From Sulfuriflexus sp032250955 (GTDB lineage: Bacteria > Pseudomonadota > Gammaproteobacteria > AKS1): a stretch of DNA of 46,124 nucleotides. The notes below the pieces were generated by a model, which was given only the letters and a program-made list of their open reading frames with translations, was not told the origin of the DNA and made no database searches. Position numbers and translations under genes: made by a program. Shown here in pieces: positions 1 through 8,311 of the stretch. Position 1 is the stretch's first letter. Each line of letters starts with the position of its first letter. The stretch is from positions 1 to 46,124 of the forward strand of contig NZ_JAVVES010000017.1 of NCBI RefSeq assembly GCF_032250955.1, read 5' to 3'.

Positions 1-307
1 GCGTTACGGCTTCGGCAATCGCCAGGGCATCATTGTAGTCGTTCTTGTTGCCTCGCACATACGGCTTGACGTACCGGGGTGGGAGCAGCTTTACCTGATG
101 TCCCAGCGCCCCCAACTCGCGTGCCCAATAATGTGCGCTCGCACACGCCTCCATCCCCACCAGACAGGGGGAAAGGTTGGCGAAATATTCCAATACCTGG
201 GGGCGCTTCAACATCTTCCTCCTGACTATCTTTCCATGCGCGTCGCAGCACATCACATGAAACACATTCTTTGCCAAATCCAACCCAACCGTCGTAATAT
301 TGCTCAT
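1..307 (-). CDS. IS110-family transposase, N-terminal part (runs off window)
   Basis: The first 102 residues of a DEDD-type IS110 transposase are visible; the rest lies beyond base 1. The start ATG (307-305) is preceded on the minus strand by AAGGAG, a good ribosome binding site. The protein opens with GLDLAKNVFHV, carrying the first catalytic Asp, followed by GMEACASAHYWAREL with the conserved Glu, and KNDYNDALAIAEA with the paired acidic residues of the RuvC-like domain. This order is the IS110/IS1111 signature. Such enzymes work with an element-encoded bridge RNA to join donor and target DNA. The C-terminal catalytic-Ser domain cannot be checked, so whether the copy is intact is unknown. 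Confidence 0.93.
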   Translation of the reverse strand, partial: MSNITTVGLDLAKNVFHVMCCDAHGKIVRRKMLKRPQVLEYFANLSPCLVGMEACASAHYWARELGALGHQVKLLPPRYVKPYVRGNKNDYNDALAIAEAVT

Positions 308-440
308 GGTCTTCTCCTTCCTTTTGCTGATGGTTGATATCACCTCCATCATGGCGCATTGCGACGCCGTTTATAAAGGGGGGAGGAGACCATTTCATCG
401 ACCTACGTACTGATGTGCCATCCCTTAACATGGGTTTTTC
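308..440 (-). ncRNA. Candidate IS110 non-coding end (bridge RNA region)
   Basis: This is non-coding DNA directly upstream of the IS110 transposase. In the IS110 subgroup (for example IS621) the structured bridge RNA is encoded between the left end and the transposase start, so this is where it would lie. Read on the minus strand it can form hairpins: TGATGG at 347-352 pairs with CCATCA at 329-334, and GGCG pairs with CGCC near 355-371. The element's outer end and the guide loops could not be fixed by eye. The assignment is by position and family knowledge, not by a recognised covariance structure. Confidence 0.35.
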
Positions 441-549
441 TACCACAAAGTTCGCGAAGGACGCGAAGGTCTTAAAGCTGGAGAACTTCAGAAGAATTGA
501 TGGTATCCAGTTCTTACTTTGCGTGACTTGGCGTACTTTGCGGTTAATA
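441..549. repeat. Imperfect palindrome of CGCnAAG repeats
   Basis: Left arm 441-469 reads ACCACAAAG then TTCGCGAAG and GACGCGAAG. The reverse complement of the right arm (517-549) reads ACCGCAAAG, TACGCCAAG, TCACGCAAAG. Each arm is thus a short run of near-identical 9-11 base units ending in AAG, and the two arms face each other about 50 bases apart. It resembles the dispersed intergenic palindromes seen in many environmental proteobacterial genomes. It has no coding potential. It sits between the IS110 flank and the DUF465 gene and may mark the element's outer boundary or its insertion target. Confidence 0.55.
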
Positions 550-593
550 ATTTTTTCATTCATCAATTGCCCTGACTCCGGAGGAGTAGGGTA

Positions 594-622
594 CTCACAA
601 TGAACCCGAAGGGTTCTGTGAG
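594..622. other. Stable hairpin downstream of the DUF465 gene
   Basis: CTCACA-AT-GAACCC, loop GAA, GGGTTC-TGTGAG: a 12-bp stem interrupted only by a two-base bulge. It lies 22 bases beyond the stop codon of the DUF465 gene on the minus strand. No U-run follows on either strand, so it is not a classical intrinsic terminator; it may act as an mRNA 3'-end barrier. Confidence 0.4.
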
Positions 623-643
623 CCAGGACACCATCAATCCTAT

Positions 644-847
644 TTAAGCATCCAGATCCGGGATGAGCTGGCTCTCCAGTCGCTGAATAATGTCCTTAAT
701 GAGCAGCTTGCGTTTTTTCAGGCGTCGTAACTGGAGTTGATCCACAACTCCATGCTCCTGCAGGCGCGCGATGATATCGTCAAGGTCACGATGCTCGAGC
801 CGCAGTTGTTCAATCCTGTCCAGCAGTTCAGCATTGCTGTCGCTCAT
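644..847 (-). CDS. DUF465 (YdcH-like) small coiled-coil protein
   Basis: A 67-residue acidic and basic helical protein. The central part, RIEQLRLEHRDLDDIIARL followed by LRRLKKRKLLIKDIIQRLE, is the typical DUF465 pattern: a short LxxEHxxLD helix, a turn, then a lysine-rich LKKxKLxIKDxI helix. The predicted structure is a two-helix coiled coil in the cytoplasm. No biochemical role is established for the family. The gene is followed by a hairpin at 594-622 and then by the IS110 flank. It lies 63 bases beyond the stop of the glutamate-synthase-like gene on the same strand and could be the last gene of that transcript. Confidence 0.85.
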   Translation of the reverse strand: MSDSNAELLDRIEQLRLEHRDLDDIIARLQEHGVVDQLQLRRLKKRKLLIKDIIQRLESQLIPDLDA

Positions 848-910
848 GCGTCTGCCTGTGAGTAGTTAACGGAGGGCTCTATCATGCATACACATTGTCG
901 CAACGGATAT

Positions 911-2395
911 TCAGTCGCGCCGGTACAGCTCTTCCAGTGAAATGGAATGGCCGTTACCGGTAATGACATGGGCATGTATCTGGCGTAGTTCCCGTGGTTC
1001 GTGGACACCACAGGAATGCGCAATAACACCGATTTCATGCACCATGTTGCGCACATAGTTTTCTACCCGTACGGCCTTGTGTGTTGGATCCAGACCCTTT
1101 TGCAGTCGCGGGTTGTGCGTGGTTATGCCGGTCGGGCAGGTATTCTTGTTGCATTGCAGGGCCTGAATACAACCGAGGGCAAACATAAAGCCTCGCGCCG
1201 AGGTCACAAAATCAGCACCGACACAGAAGGCCCAGGCCGCTTCGGCCGGCGTTATGAGTTTGCCTGAGGCGATGATGCGGATGCGATCTTTCAGATGATG
1301 CCGTTTAAGTAACGCGACCAGCATCGGCAGGCTCTCCTTGAGGGGCAGGCCCATGTAATCCATCAGACTTGCCGGTGCCGCGCCACTGCCGCCATCGGCA
1401 GAATCAAGAGTGATGAAGTCCGGCGCTGACTCAAGGCCACGGGCATGAATGGCCTCGCACATCTCATCCAGCCAGCCATAGGCGCCGAGGACAAACTTGA
1501 TGCCCACCGGCTTGTCCGTAACCTGGCGGATGTGGTGGATCATGTCGAGGAGCTGTTCGATATTATCGATCTCGACATGCCGGTTTGGACTGATTGAATC
1601 CTCGCCCAGGGGGATGCCGCGGATGCGGGAAATTTCTTCAGTGACCTTGACGGCCGGCAAGATGCCGCCCTTGCCGGGCTTGGCACCCTGTGACAGTTTG
1701 ATTTCGAACATGCGCACGCGTTCATGGCTGGCAACCTGACGGAGCTTGTCGTCGTCAATGGTGCCTGCGGCATTGCGTACCCCGTACTTGGCGGTACCGA
1801 TTTGAAAGACCAGGTCGCAGCCACCTTCGAGGTGCCAGTCGGACAAACCACCTTCGCCCGTATTCATCCAGCAACGGGACGCCCGCGCACCATTTGCCAG
1901 GGCCAGAACCGCGGGTTTTGAAATGGCACCGTAACTCATGCCAGAGATATTAAAGATCGAACTGGTTGTATAGGGCTTGCGGCAATAGGGGCCAATGCTC
2001 AATGCCTCCGGCTGCGCGGCGTCCTCACCGAGAACCGGAAAGGCACAGTTTACAAACAACAACGTCCCCGGGTCCTTGATCGGTCGCGAGGAACCGAAGG
2101 CCCGGGTGGTATCCAGGTCCTTCGAGGCCTGGTAGACCCAGCTGCGTTCAGCACGGTTGAATGGCATCTCCTCGCGATCCATGGCAAAGAAATATTGCCG
2201 GAAGAAGCTGCCAAGGGTTTCGAAGGCATAGCGAAAATGGGCGATAACCGGGTAGTTACGGCGAATCGCATGTTTGCGCTGCGTGATATCCACGATGTAA
2301 ACGATGAAAATCACCAGCACAAGCAGGCCGGCCACGAGGATAAAGGCAAAGGCCAGGATCTCCAGTGCCGCTAACATGAAACCAGTATCCGGCAT
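911..2395 (-). CDS. FMN-binding glutamate synthase family protein
   Basis: 494 residues. An N-terminal hydrophobic stretch (about residues 7-35) predicts one membrane anchor. The rest matches the FMN/Fe-S central domain of GltB: GEGGLS; KPGKGGILPAVKV followed by RGIPLGEDSISPNRHVEI; SADGGSGAAP; and CNKNTCPTGITTHNPRLQKGLDP, which carries the Cys residues of the 3Fe-4S region. It lacks the glutaminase domain of true glutamate synthase, so it belongs to the stand-alone glutamate-synthase-domain proteins whose substrate is not known. The start ATG at 2395 has GAGGAA seven bases upstream. It lies 70 bases after the aldehyde dehydrogenase gene on the same strand, so co-transcription is likely. Confidence 0.88.
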   Translation of the reverse strand: MPDTGFMLAALEILAFAFILVAGLLVLVIFIVYIVDITQRKHAIRRNYPVIAHFRYAFETLGSFFRQYFFAMDREEMPFNRAERSWVYQASKDLDTTRAFGSSRPIKDPGTLLFVNCAFPVLGEDAAQPEALSIGPYCRKPYTTSSIFNISGMSYGAISKPAVLALANGARASRCWMNTGEGGLSDWHLEGGCDLVFQIGTAKYGVRNAAGTIDDDKLRQVASHERVRMFEIKLSQGAKPGKGGILPAVKVTEEISRIRGIPLGEDSISPNRHVEIDNIEQLLDMIHHIRQVTDKPVGIKFVLGAYGWLDEMCEAIHARGLESAPDFITLDSADGGSGAAPASLMDYMGLPLKESLPMLVALLKRHHLKDRIRIIASGKLITPAEAAWAFCVGADFVTSARGFMFALGCIQALQCNKNTCPTGITTHNPRLQKGLDPTHKAVRVENYVRNMVHEIGVIAHSCGVHEPRELRQIHAHVITGNGHSISLEELYRRD

Positions 2396-2446
2396 AAATT
2401 ATTCCTCTGTTTTTCGTATTATGACGATGTTTTGGTGGTGCGCAAT

Positions 2447-2463
2447 CGGCGGCATAGCCGCCG
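2447..2463. other. Perfect intergenic hairpin between ALDH and glutamate-synthase-like genes
   Basis: CGGCGGC, loop ATA, GCCGCCG: a perfect 7-bp GC stem immediately after the ALDH stop codon on the minus strand. No U-tract follows, so it is more likely an mRNA-stability or partial-attenuation element inside the operon than a terminator. Confidence 0.4.
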
Positions 2464-2465
2464 TC

Positions 2466-3902
2466 TTAGAGCTCGGCACTGTGAATCACCAGCAGTTTTT
2501 CGATTTGCATATCGCGGAAGGTATACGGGATGCCGCCAACACCGTGTCCTGATTCGCGCAGACCGGCAAAGGGCATCCAGTCGACGCGGAAGGCGGTGTG
2601 GTCATTGACCATGACGGCCGAGGCATCAAAGCGGCGATAGGCACGCATCGCGGTGTCGAGATTTTTTGTATAGATGGCGGCCTGGAAGGCGACCGGTAAG
2701 GCATTCGCGCGGTCCAGTGCATCGTCCATCTCATCATAGCTATAGACAAGGATCACCGGCCCGAATACCTCGTGACGGGAAATGGTGCTGTCATCCGCAG
2801 GATCCAGGAGCACGGTGGTGGCATAACAGGTGTCACCGACTTTATGCCCACCACTGAGTTTTTCCGCGCCGTGCCTGATGGCATCCTCTACCCATTCATG
2901 CACGCGCTCGACTTCGGCAGGGCGGATCAATGGTCCCACGTCGGTATCGGCAGACGTGGGATCACCGATATGCATGTTATTGCCGAGTTCGGCAAGGCCC
3001 TCGGCGACCCGGCGGGCGATGGAGCGGTGTACATAAACACGCTGGACGGACACACAAACCTGGCCGGCATGGTAAAAACCGGCCTTGGCGAGCATGGGCA
3101 GGGCTTCGCTCAGGTCGGCGTCCGGTTCGACAATCACGGGCGCTGAACCACCGTGTTCGAGCGCACAGCGTGTGCCGGGGGCGAGTTGACTGCGAAGCCA
3201 CCAGCCTACCTTGCCGCTGCCGATGAAACTGAAAAAGCCGACCCGCTTGTCAGTGACCAGGCTGGTGGCCACCTCGCGCTCGCCGATCACTGCCGCCTGG
3301 CACCATTCAGCGGGCAGGCCTGCCTCGCGCAACAGGCCGACAAAGCGCAGGCAGGACAAGGGCGTATCCTCGGCCGGTTTGACCACGACCGGGCAACCGG
3401 CGGCGATGGCCGGCCCAACCTGGTGGACGATCAGGTTCAAGGGATGATTAAAGGCGCTGATCGCAACGACCACACCGACAGGTTCGCGGTGGGTCATGGC
3501 CATGTGGTTCAGCGAGGCCGGGTTGATGCCCATCGGGATCTCTTCACCGTGATTGTCACGGATGCAATCGATACAGTTGCGCACACCGTCAATCGCGCGA
3601 CCGACCTCGATACGCGAATCGACAAGTGGTTTGCCGCCTTCGCGCGCTGCCTCTACGGCCAGCTCCTCGGCCTGCTCACGCATGAGTTCGGTAAGGCGTT
3701 CGAGGATGGCGATGCGCTGCGGCGCGGGCAACCACGCATCCCGGTCGCGGAACAGGGCATAGGCCGTGCTTAAGGCCTGCTCGACTGCCGCCGGGCCGGC
3801 GACCTCAACGGTGGCGATGTGACTTTGATCATATGGCGCCTTGACCTCCAGCATGCCATCGGCCGAGGCCCCGGGAATCATAAGCGGAAAGTTATCAGTC
3901 AT
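2466..3902 (-). CDS. NAD(P)-dependent aldehyde dehydrogenase
   Basis: 478 residues from the ATG at 3902 (MTDNFPLM), which has AAGGAA eight to nine bases upstream; an in-frame ATG 48 bases earlier has poorer context and would overlap the preceding gene. ALDH-superfamily motifs appear in order: the NAD-binding FIGSGKVGW, the general-base Glu in ALEHGGSAP, the nucleophilic Cys in GQVCVSVQ, and the EVFGPVILVYSYD signature. It oxidises an aldehyde to the acid or acyl derivative in the cytosol. The substrate cannot be read from sequence; succinate semialdehyde, lactaldehyde or glyceraldehyde-phosphate types are all possible. It follows the acetolactate-synthase-like gene by 32 bases and precedes the glutamate-synthase-like gene, forming one unit. 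Confidence 0.92.
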   Translation of the reverse strand: MTDNFPLMIPGASADGMLEVKAPYDQSHIATVEVAGPAAVEQALSTAYALFRDRDAWLPAPQRIAILERLTELMREQAEELAVEAAREGGKPLVDSRIEVGRAIDGVRNCIDCIRDNHGEEIPMGINPASLNHMAMTHREPVGVVVAISAFNHPLNLIVHQVGPAIAAGCPVVVKPAEDTPLSCLRFVGLLREAGLPAEWCQAAVIGEREVATSLVTDKRVGFFSFIGSGKVGWWLRSQLAPGTRCALEHGGSAPVIVEPDADLSEALPMLAKAGFYHAGQVCVSVQRVYVHRSIARRVAEGLAELGNNMHIGDPTSADTDVGPLIRPAEVERVHEWVEDAIRHGAEKLSGGHKVGDTCYATTVLLDPADDSTISRHEVFGPVILVYSYDEMDDALDRANALPVAFQAAIYTKNLDTAMRAYRRFDASAVMVNDHTAFRVDWMPFAGLRESGHGVGGIPYTFRDMQIEKLLVIHSAEL

Positions 3903-3934
3903 GCGGGCGATTCCTTGTAGTGAGTTAGAATTAT

Positions 3935-5587
3935 CTAAATAGGACAACAAATGTTACCGAGACGTTCCGTGAGTTTTATGTTCTCGGCATAGTCGATGGG
4001 TATCACGACCAGGCTGGGGCCGTCTTCAATAAAGGCCGATTCGAGCGTTGGCACAAGCCCACTGGTCTTGTCGACCACATGCCCCTGCCAGCCAAAGGCA
4101 TCGGCCAGCTGGTTCCAGTCCGGGTTGTTAAAGCCCAGGTCGGTGTGCCGGCCGAACTCATTTTGCTGCTTCCAGGCGATCAGCCCGTATTCATTGTCTT
4201 CCCAGACCATGACAACGATATTGGCATTGTAACGGCGTGCCGTCTCCATCTCCTGGACGTTCATCATAAAACCGGCATCGCCACAGATAGCGAGGATACG
4301 TCGCTCCGGATAGACGATACTGGCGGCGATGGCGCCGGGCAGGGCAAAGCCCATGGAACAGAATCCGTTCGGGATGAGGCAGGTATTTGGTTCATGACAC
4401 TGGTAATGCCGGGCAATCCACATCTTGTGGGCGCCGACGTCCGAGAGCAGGATATCGTTCGGCCCCATTACCTGGCGCACATCCCACAGTATTTTTTGTG
4501 GTTTCAGTTTGCCGCTGCTGTCGTCATCTTTATAAAACGCCAGTTCGGCGCCCATGTCGCGGCGCGTCGCGGCCTGTTGTTGCAGGTCAAAATCCAGGCC
4601 ACCATGGGCATCGATACGTTCATTCAGCATCCACAAGGTATGGGCGAGATCGCCGACCACCTCGGTTTGCGGATGGTAGTGCGAATCGATTTCGCAGGGC
4701 AGGAAGTCGATGTGCACGATTTCCTTGTCGCTGTCCTTGTTCCAGAGCTGCGGGTGGTACTCGACCATGTCATAACCAATGGTAATGACCAGATCGGCCG
4801 CATCGAGGGCACAGGCGACCACGTCCCTGGCCTGCAGGCCAATCGTGTAGAGGCAATAGTCGGCATCCATATCGACACAGCCCTTGGCCATGAAGGTGCT
4901 GATGACACCGATGCCGGTCTTCTCGCAGAGGTCGCGCAACTGCTTGCTGGCCCGTTTGCGGATACAGCCGTTGCCGGCAATGATGATGGGGTGCCTGGCC
5001 TGCTGGATCTTGGCAAAGGCCTGGTCAACGATTTTATCGGCGGCGACCGGGCGACGAAAACGGCGCACCGTCATCGGTTTTTCTTCGGTATCGCGTTTGG
5101 CGATGTCCTCCGGTAACTCGATATGGCAGGCACCGGGTTTTTCGGTACGGGCCAGGCGCACGGCCTTGCGGACGATCTCGGGGATATTGTCCGGGTGCCA
5201 GATGGTCTGCGCCCATTTGGTGACAGGTTCAAACATGGCGACCACGTCCATGACCTGGTGTGATTCCTTGTGCAGGCGGGTCGAGGCCCCCTGGCCGGTC
5301 AGCACCAGCATCGGCGAACGGTCCATGTTAGAGTCGGCGACGCCGGTAATGAGGTTGGTGGCACCGGGGCCGAGGGTGCCGAGACAGCCGGCCGGGTTGC
5401 CAGTGAGTCGGCCGTAAACCTCGGCCATGAAGGCGGCGCCCTGTTCGTGACGGGTGAGAATGAATTTGATCTGCTCGGACTTCTCGAGTGAGATCATGAA
5501 GTCGGCATTTTCTTCACCGGGGACGCCAAAGATGTACTCGATGCCCTCGGTTTCCAGACATTTTACAAACAGATCAGAGGCTTTCAT
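3935..5587 (-). CDS. Acetolactate synthase large subunit-like ThDP enzyme
   Basis: 550 residues, a full-length ThDP-dependent decarboxylase. The N-terminal Pyr domain has GVPGEEN and RHEQGAAFMAEVYGRLTG with the catalytic Glu at residue 48. The C-terminal PP domain has GDAGFMMN followed by DNEYG, the Mg/ThDP-binding motif. Overall it resembles catabolic AlsS/IlvB-like proteins that join two pyruvates to acetolactate. No small regulatory subunit gene (ilvN/ilvH) and no alsD follow, so a branched-chain role is unlikely from context. The start ATG has AAGGAG nine bases upstream. It is the first gene of a unit with aldehyde dehydrogenase and a glutamate-synthase-like protein. Related enzymes with other 2-keto acid substrates cannot be excluded. 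Confidence 0.87.
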   Translation of the reverse strand: MKASDLFVKCLETEGIEYIFGVPGEENADFMISLEKSEQIKFILTRHEQGAAFMAEVYGRLTGNPAGCLGTLGPGATNLITGVADSNMDRSPMLVLTGQGASTRLHKESHQVMDVVAMFEPVTKWAQTIWHPDNIPEIVRKAVRLARTEKPGACHIELPEDIAKRDTEEKPMTVRRFRRPVAADKIVDQAFAKIQQARHPIIIAGNGCIRKRASKQLRDLCEKTGIGVISTFMAKGCVDMDADYCLYTIGLQARDVVACALDAADLVITIGYDMVEYHPQLWNKDSDKEIVHIDFLPCEIDSHYHPQTEVVGDLAHTLWMLNERIDAHGGLDFDLQQQAATRRDMGAELAFYKDDDSSGKLKPQKILWDVRQVMGPNDILLSDVGAHKMWIARHYQCHEPNTCLIPNGFCSMGFALPGAIAASIVYPERRILAICGDAGFMMNVQEMETARRYNANIVVMVWEDNEYGLIAWKQQNEFGRHTDLGFNNPDWNQLADAFGWQGHVVDKTSGLVPTLESAFIEDGPSLVVIPIDYAENIKLTERLGNICCPI

Positions 5588-5828
5588 CTGCAGGTTACTC
5601 CTTTATTGTCATTTATTGTCATTGTTTTTGCCGATGCCTGTCCGTACTGCAATACCGGGAGAGCCTCGGCGGGGCATACCAGTGGAAACCCCTACCTGTT
5701 GTTACCATCTCATATCGTTGTCAGGCTCGCAAATGCCAATCTGTCAGCCAGATCAGGTATGATTCGGCGCTTGCAAGCGGCCACTCGGGTCGCTGGATAA
5801 ATATATTGAAAGTAGGGGAAATACGGTT

Positions 5829-6212
5829 ATGGCCGAAGACAGGTTATTGATGTCGATTGTTGAGGTCGGTGGTTACCAGAACCTGCTGCCGTTGTATACG
5901 CGACTTGGCTTTCAGGTCGAGACCGTGCACCAGATGCGCAAGGCCATGTCGATGCTGAAAAAGCGCCAGCCCGCGGCTATTGTTGCCGAGTTTAATTTCC
6001 AGTCAGATTTTCGTGACCGCACCAGTAGCCTGGAGTCCCTGCTGGCGACTGTCGAGCGCCTGCAGTTTGAGCCGGTTATCGTGGTCTTCTATGAGAAGGA
6101 ATATGCCCCGCAATTCGAGCGTCTGCATGGTGGCAACCCGCAGATCAAGGCGATTCCCTTTCCGATCGATGAAGCCACCCTTGAAGCCGCCCTGGGGCAG
6201 TCAGCATTATGA
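5829..6212 (+). CDS. Conserved hypothetical protein, pseudo-receiver-like
   Basis: 127 residues with no signal peptide or membrane segment. The pattern of short hydrophobic strands (LLMSIVEV, AAIVAEFNF, EPVIVVFY, IKAIPFPI) alternating with amphipathic helices suggests a flavodoxin- or receiver-like fold. No Asp phosphorylation site in the usual strand-3 position could be identified: that strand reads IVAEFNF. Its stop overlaps the uup start by four bases (ATGA), so the two are translationally coupled. I do not recognise a named family; the fold is inferred from pattern only. Confidence 0.7.
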   Translation: MAEDRLLMSIVEVGGYQNLLPLYTRLGFQVETVHQMRKAMSMLKKRQPAAIVAEFNFQSDFRDRTSSLESLLATVERLQFEPVIVVFYEKEYAPQFERLHGGNPQIKAIPFPIDEATLEAALGQSAL

Positions 6213-8089
6213 GCGTTATTTCCCTGCATGGTATTTCCCTGGGCTTTGGTGGTCCGCCGATTCTGGAAAATGTCGAACTTGAGGTCGAGCGCGGTGAGCG
6301 TTTATGCCTGGTCGGGCGTAACGGCGCCGGCAAGTCGACCCTGTTCAAGGTGCTGGCGCACGAAATACAGCCGGACGAAGGCACTTATCATGTGGACCCG
6401 GCCATCCGCATCAGTCGTCTCGAACAGGATGTGCCGCAAGGCCTTACCGGCTCGGTTTACGATGTCGTCGCCGGCGGCCTCGGTGACCTTGGTGGATTAT
6501 TAAAAGACTATCACCGGATTATCGAACATGTGGCCGAAGACCCGTCGTTGATGGATGAACTCTCACACATTCAACAGGCCCTGGAGGCACGGCACGGCTG
6601 GTCATTGCAACAACGTATCGAAACCGTACTCTCGCGCCTGCAACTGGATGCCGATGCGGAATTCGCCACGCTCTCCGGCGGCTGGAAGCGCCGTGCCCTG
6701 CTGGCCCAGGCCCTGGTTGCCGAACCCGATGTGTTATTGCTCGATGAACCGACCAACCACCTCGATATCGAGATGATCGCCTGGCTTGAGGAATTCCTGC
6801 TGAACTATAAAGGTACGCTCATCTTCATCACCCATGATCGTATGTTCCTGCGGCGTATGGCCACCCGCATCATTGAACTGGATCGGGGCCGCATGACCAG
6901 CTGGCCGGGAAACTATGACCTTTACCTGGAGCGTAAACAGGCCCTGCTCGACAGCGAGCTCAACCAGCAGGCCGAGTTTGACAAAAAACTGGCCAAGGAA
7001 GAGGCCTGGGTACGCCAGGGCATCAAGGCCCGGCGCACGCGCAACGAAGGCCGGGTCCGGGCCCTGAAAAGGATGCGCGAGGAATATGCCTCGCGGCGCA
7101 ATGAGATGGGGCAGGCAAAGATTCGTGTGCATGATGCGGCGCTTTCCGGGCGCATCGTCATCGAGGCGGAACACCTGAGCTATGCCTGGCAGGATAAAGC
7201 CATCATTAATGATTTCTCGACCACGATTATGCGTGGCGACAAGATCGGCATCATCGGGCCGAACGGCTGCGGCAAGACAACCCTGCTCAACCTGATCCTG
7301 GGCAAGCTGGAACCATCGAAAGGCAAGTTACATATCGGCACCAAGCTGGATGTCGCCTATTTTGACCAACTGCGGGCACTCCTCGACCCGGAGAAATCCG
7401 TGCAGGATAACGTCGCGGATGGCGCCGACAAGGTCACCATTGGCGGCAATACCCGGCATGTCATCAGTTACCTGCAGGACTTCCTGTTCAGTCCCGAGCG
7501 GGCGCGTACCCCGGTCAAGGCGCTCTCGGGCGGCGAACGTAACCGCCTCTTGCTGGCACGGATATTTACAAAGCCCTCGAATGTACTGGTGCTCGACGAG
7601 CCGACCAACGATCTCGATGTTGATACACTCGAGCTGCTCGAATCCTTGTTGATTGATTACGCCGGCACTATCCTGCTCGTTAGCCATGACCGTGAATTCA
7701 TCAATAACGTCGTGACCAGCACGCTGGTTTTCGAGGGCGAGGGCCGGGTAGCCGAGTACGTGGGCGGCTATGATGACTGGTTACGGCAGCGACAGGCGGC
7801 AAAGACGGTAGCTGACCAGCCCCGGCCGGCAAACGTTGCGAGCAAGCCTGCAGCGCCGATCAGCAAACCCGTCAAGCTCGGTTACAAGGAGCAGCGTGAA
7901 CTGGCGCAATTGCCCGTGCAGATCGAAAAGCTGGAAAGCGAGCAGGCGGCCCTGCATGAGAAAATTGCGAGCCCGGATTTTTATCAGCAAGCGGCCGATC
8001 AAATAGCCCTGGTTAACGAGCGCCTCGGGCAGATCGACAACGAACTGAGCAGGGCTTATGCCCGTTGGGAAAAACTGGAAGAGGCATAG
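6209..8089 (+). CDS. uup: ABC-F family ATPase Uup
   Basis: 626 residues with two ABC ATPase domains and no membrane segments, typical of ABC-F proteins that act on ribosomes or nucleic acid rather than in transport. Domain 1 has Walker A GRNGAGKST, signature LSGGWKRR and Walker B VLLLDEPTNHLD. Domain 2 has GPNGCGKTT, LSGGERNR and VLVLDEPTNDLD. The ABC-F linker is the charged helical stretch around residues 240-315. A C-terminal coiled coil (about 550-626) is the DNA-binding extension that separates Uup from EttA. In E. coli Uup affects precise transposon excision and ribosome function. slyX follows after 18 bases, with a GGCAGGAG ribosome binding site. Confidence 0.93.
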   Translation: MSVISLHGISLGFGGPPILENVELEVERGERLCLVGRNGAGKSTLFKVLAHEIQPDEGTYHVDPAIRISRLEQDVPQGLTGSVYDVVAGGLGDLGGLLKDYHRIIEHVAEDPSLMDELSHIQQALEARHGWSLQQRIETVLSRLQLDADAEFATLSGGWKRRALLAQALVAEPDVLLLDEPTNHLDIEMIAWLEEFLLNYKGTLIFITHDRMFLRRMATRIIELDRGRMTSWPGNYDLYLERKQALLDSELNQQAEFDKKLAKEEAWVRQGIKARRTRNEGRVRALKRMREEYASRRNEMGQAKIRVHDAALSGRIVIEAEHLSYAWQDKAIINDFSTTIMRGDKIGIIGPNGCGKTTLLNLILGKLEPSKGKLHIGTKLDVAYFDQLRALLDPEKSVQDNVADGADKVTIGGNTRHVISYLQDFLFSPERARTPVKALSGGERNRLLLARIFTKPSNVLVLDEPTNDLDVDTLELLESLLIDYAGTILLVSHDREFINNVVTSTLVFEGEGRVAEYVGGYDDWLRQRQAAKTVADQPRPANVASKPAAPISKPVKLGYKEQRELAQLPVQIEKLESEQAALHEKIASPDFYQQAADQIALVNERLGQIDNELSRAYARWEKLEEA

Positions 8090-8107
8090 GCCGGCAGGAG
8101 AATCAGG

Positions 8108-8311
8108 ATGGACGAGCGGGTGACGGAATTGGAAAGCAAGCTGGCCTTTCAGGAGGCCAGCCTGCAAAGCATGAGTGATGAAATGGCAACCCAGCAAAAG
8201 CTGATAGAGCGCCTGCTGCTGGATGTCGCGCAACTCAAGAAGGAAGTGCGCGCCGGGCAGACGTCACCGCTGATGAAGGCCTCAGAAGAACCCCCACCGC
8301 CACATTATTGA
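8108..8311 (+). CDS. slyX: SlyX family protein
   Basis: 67 residues. The heptad-patterned helix ERVTELESKLAFQEASLQSM with the later LKKEV and the characteristic C-terminal PPPPHY match the SlyX family. It is a small cytoplasmic coiled-coil protein whose function is not established. It lies 18 bases after uup and probably shares its transcript. It converges with cheV; the 94 bases between them hold only a weak GATGAT/ATCATC hairpin near 8320-8340. Confidence 0.9.
   Translation: MDERVTELESKLAFQEASLQSMSDEMATQQKLIERLLLDVAQLKKEVRAGQTSPLMKASEEPPPPHY

Noticed and set aside
30..566. 178-codon minus-strand open frame across the IS110 start
   Set aside because: It overlaps the transposase and the palindromic repeat in another frame and has no family resemblance.
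3153..3773. 206-codon open frame opposite the aldehyde dehydrogenase
   Set aside because: Antisense shadow of a conserved gene with no recognisable domain.
4079..5116. 345-codon open frame opposite the AlsS-like gene
   Set aside because: It mirrors a well-defined enzyme on the other strand; long antisense frames are expected in GC-rich coding DNA, and it has no ribosome binding site or domain.
5602..5621. Tandem TTTATTGTCA repeat upstream of the AlsS-like gene as a Pho box
   Set aside because: The TGTCA cores are 10 bases apart, not 11, and the repeat lies only 14 bases upstream of the ATG, over the ribosome binding site.
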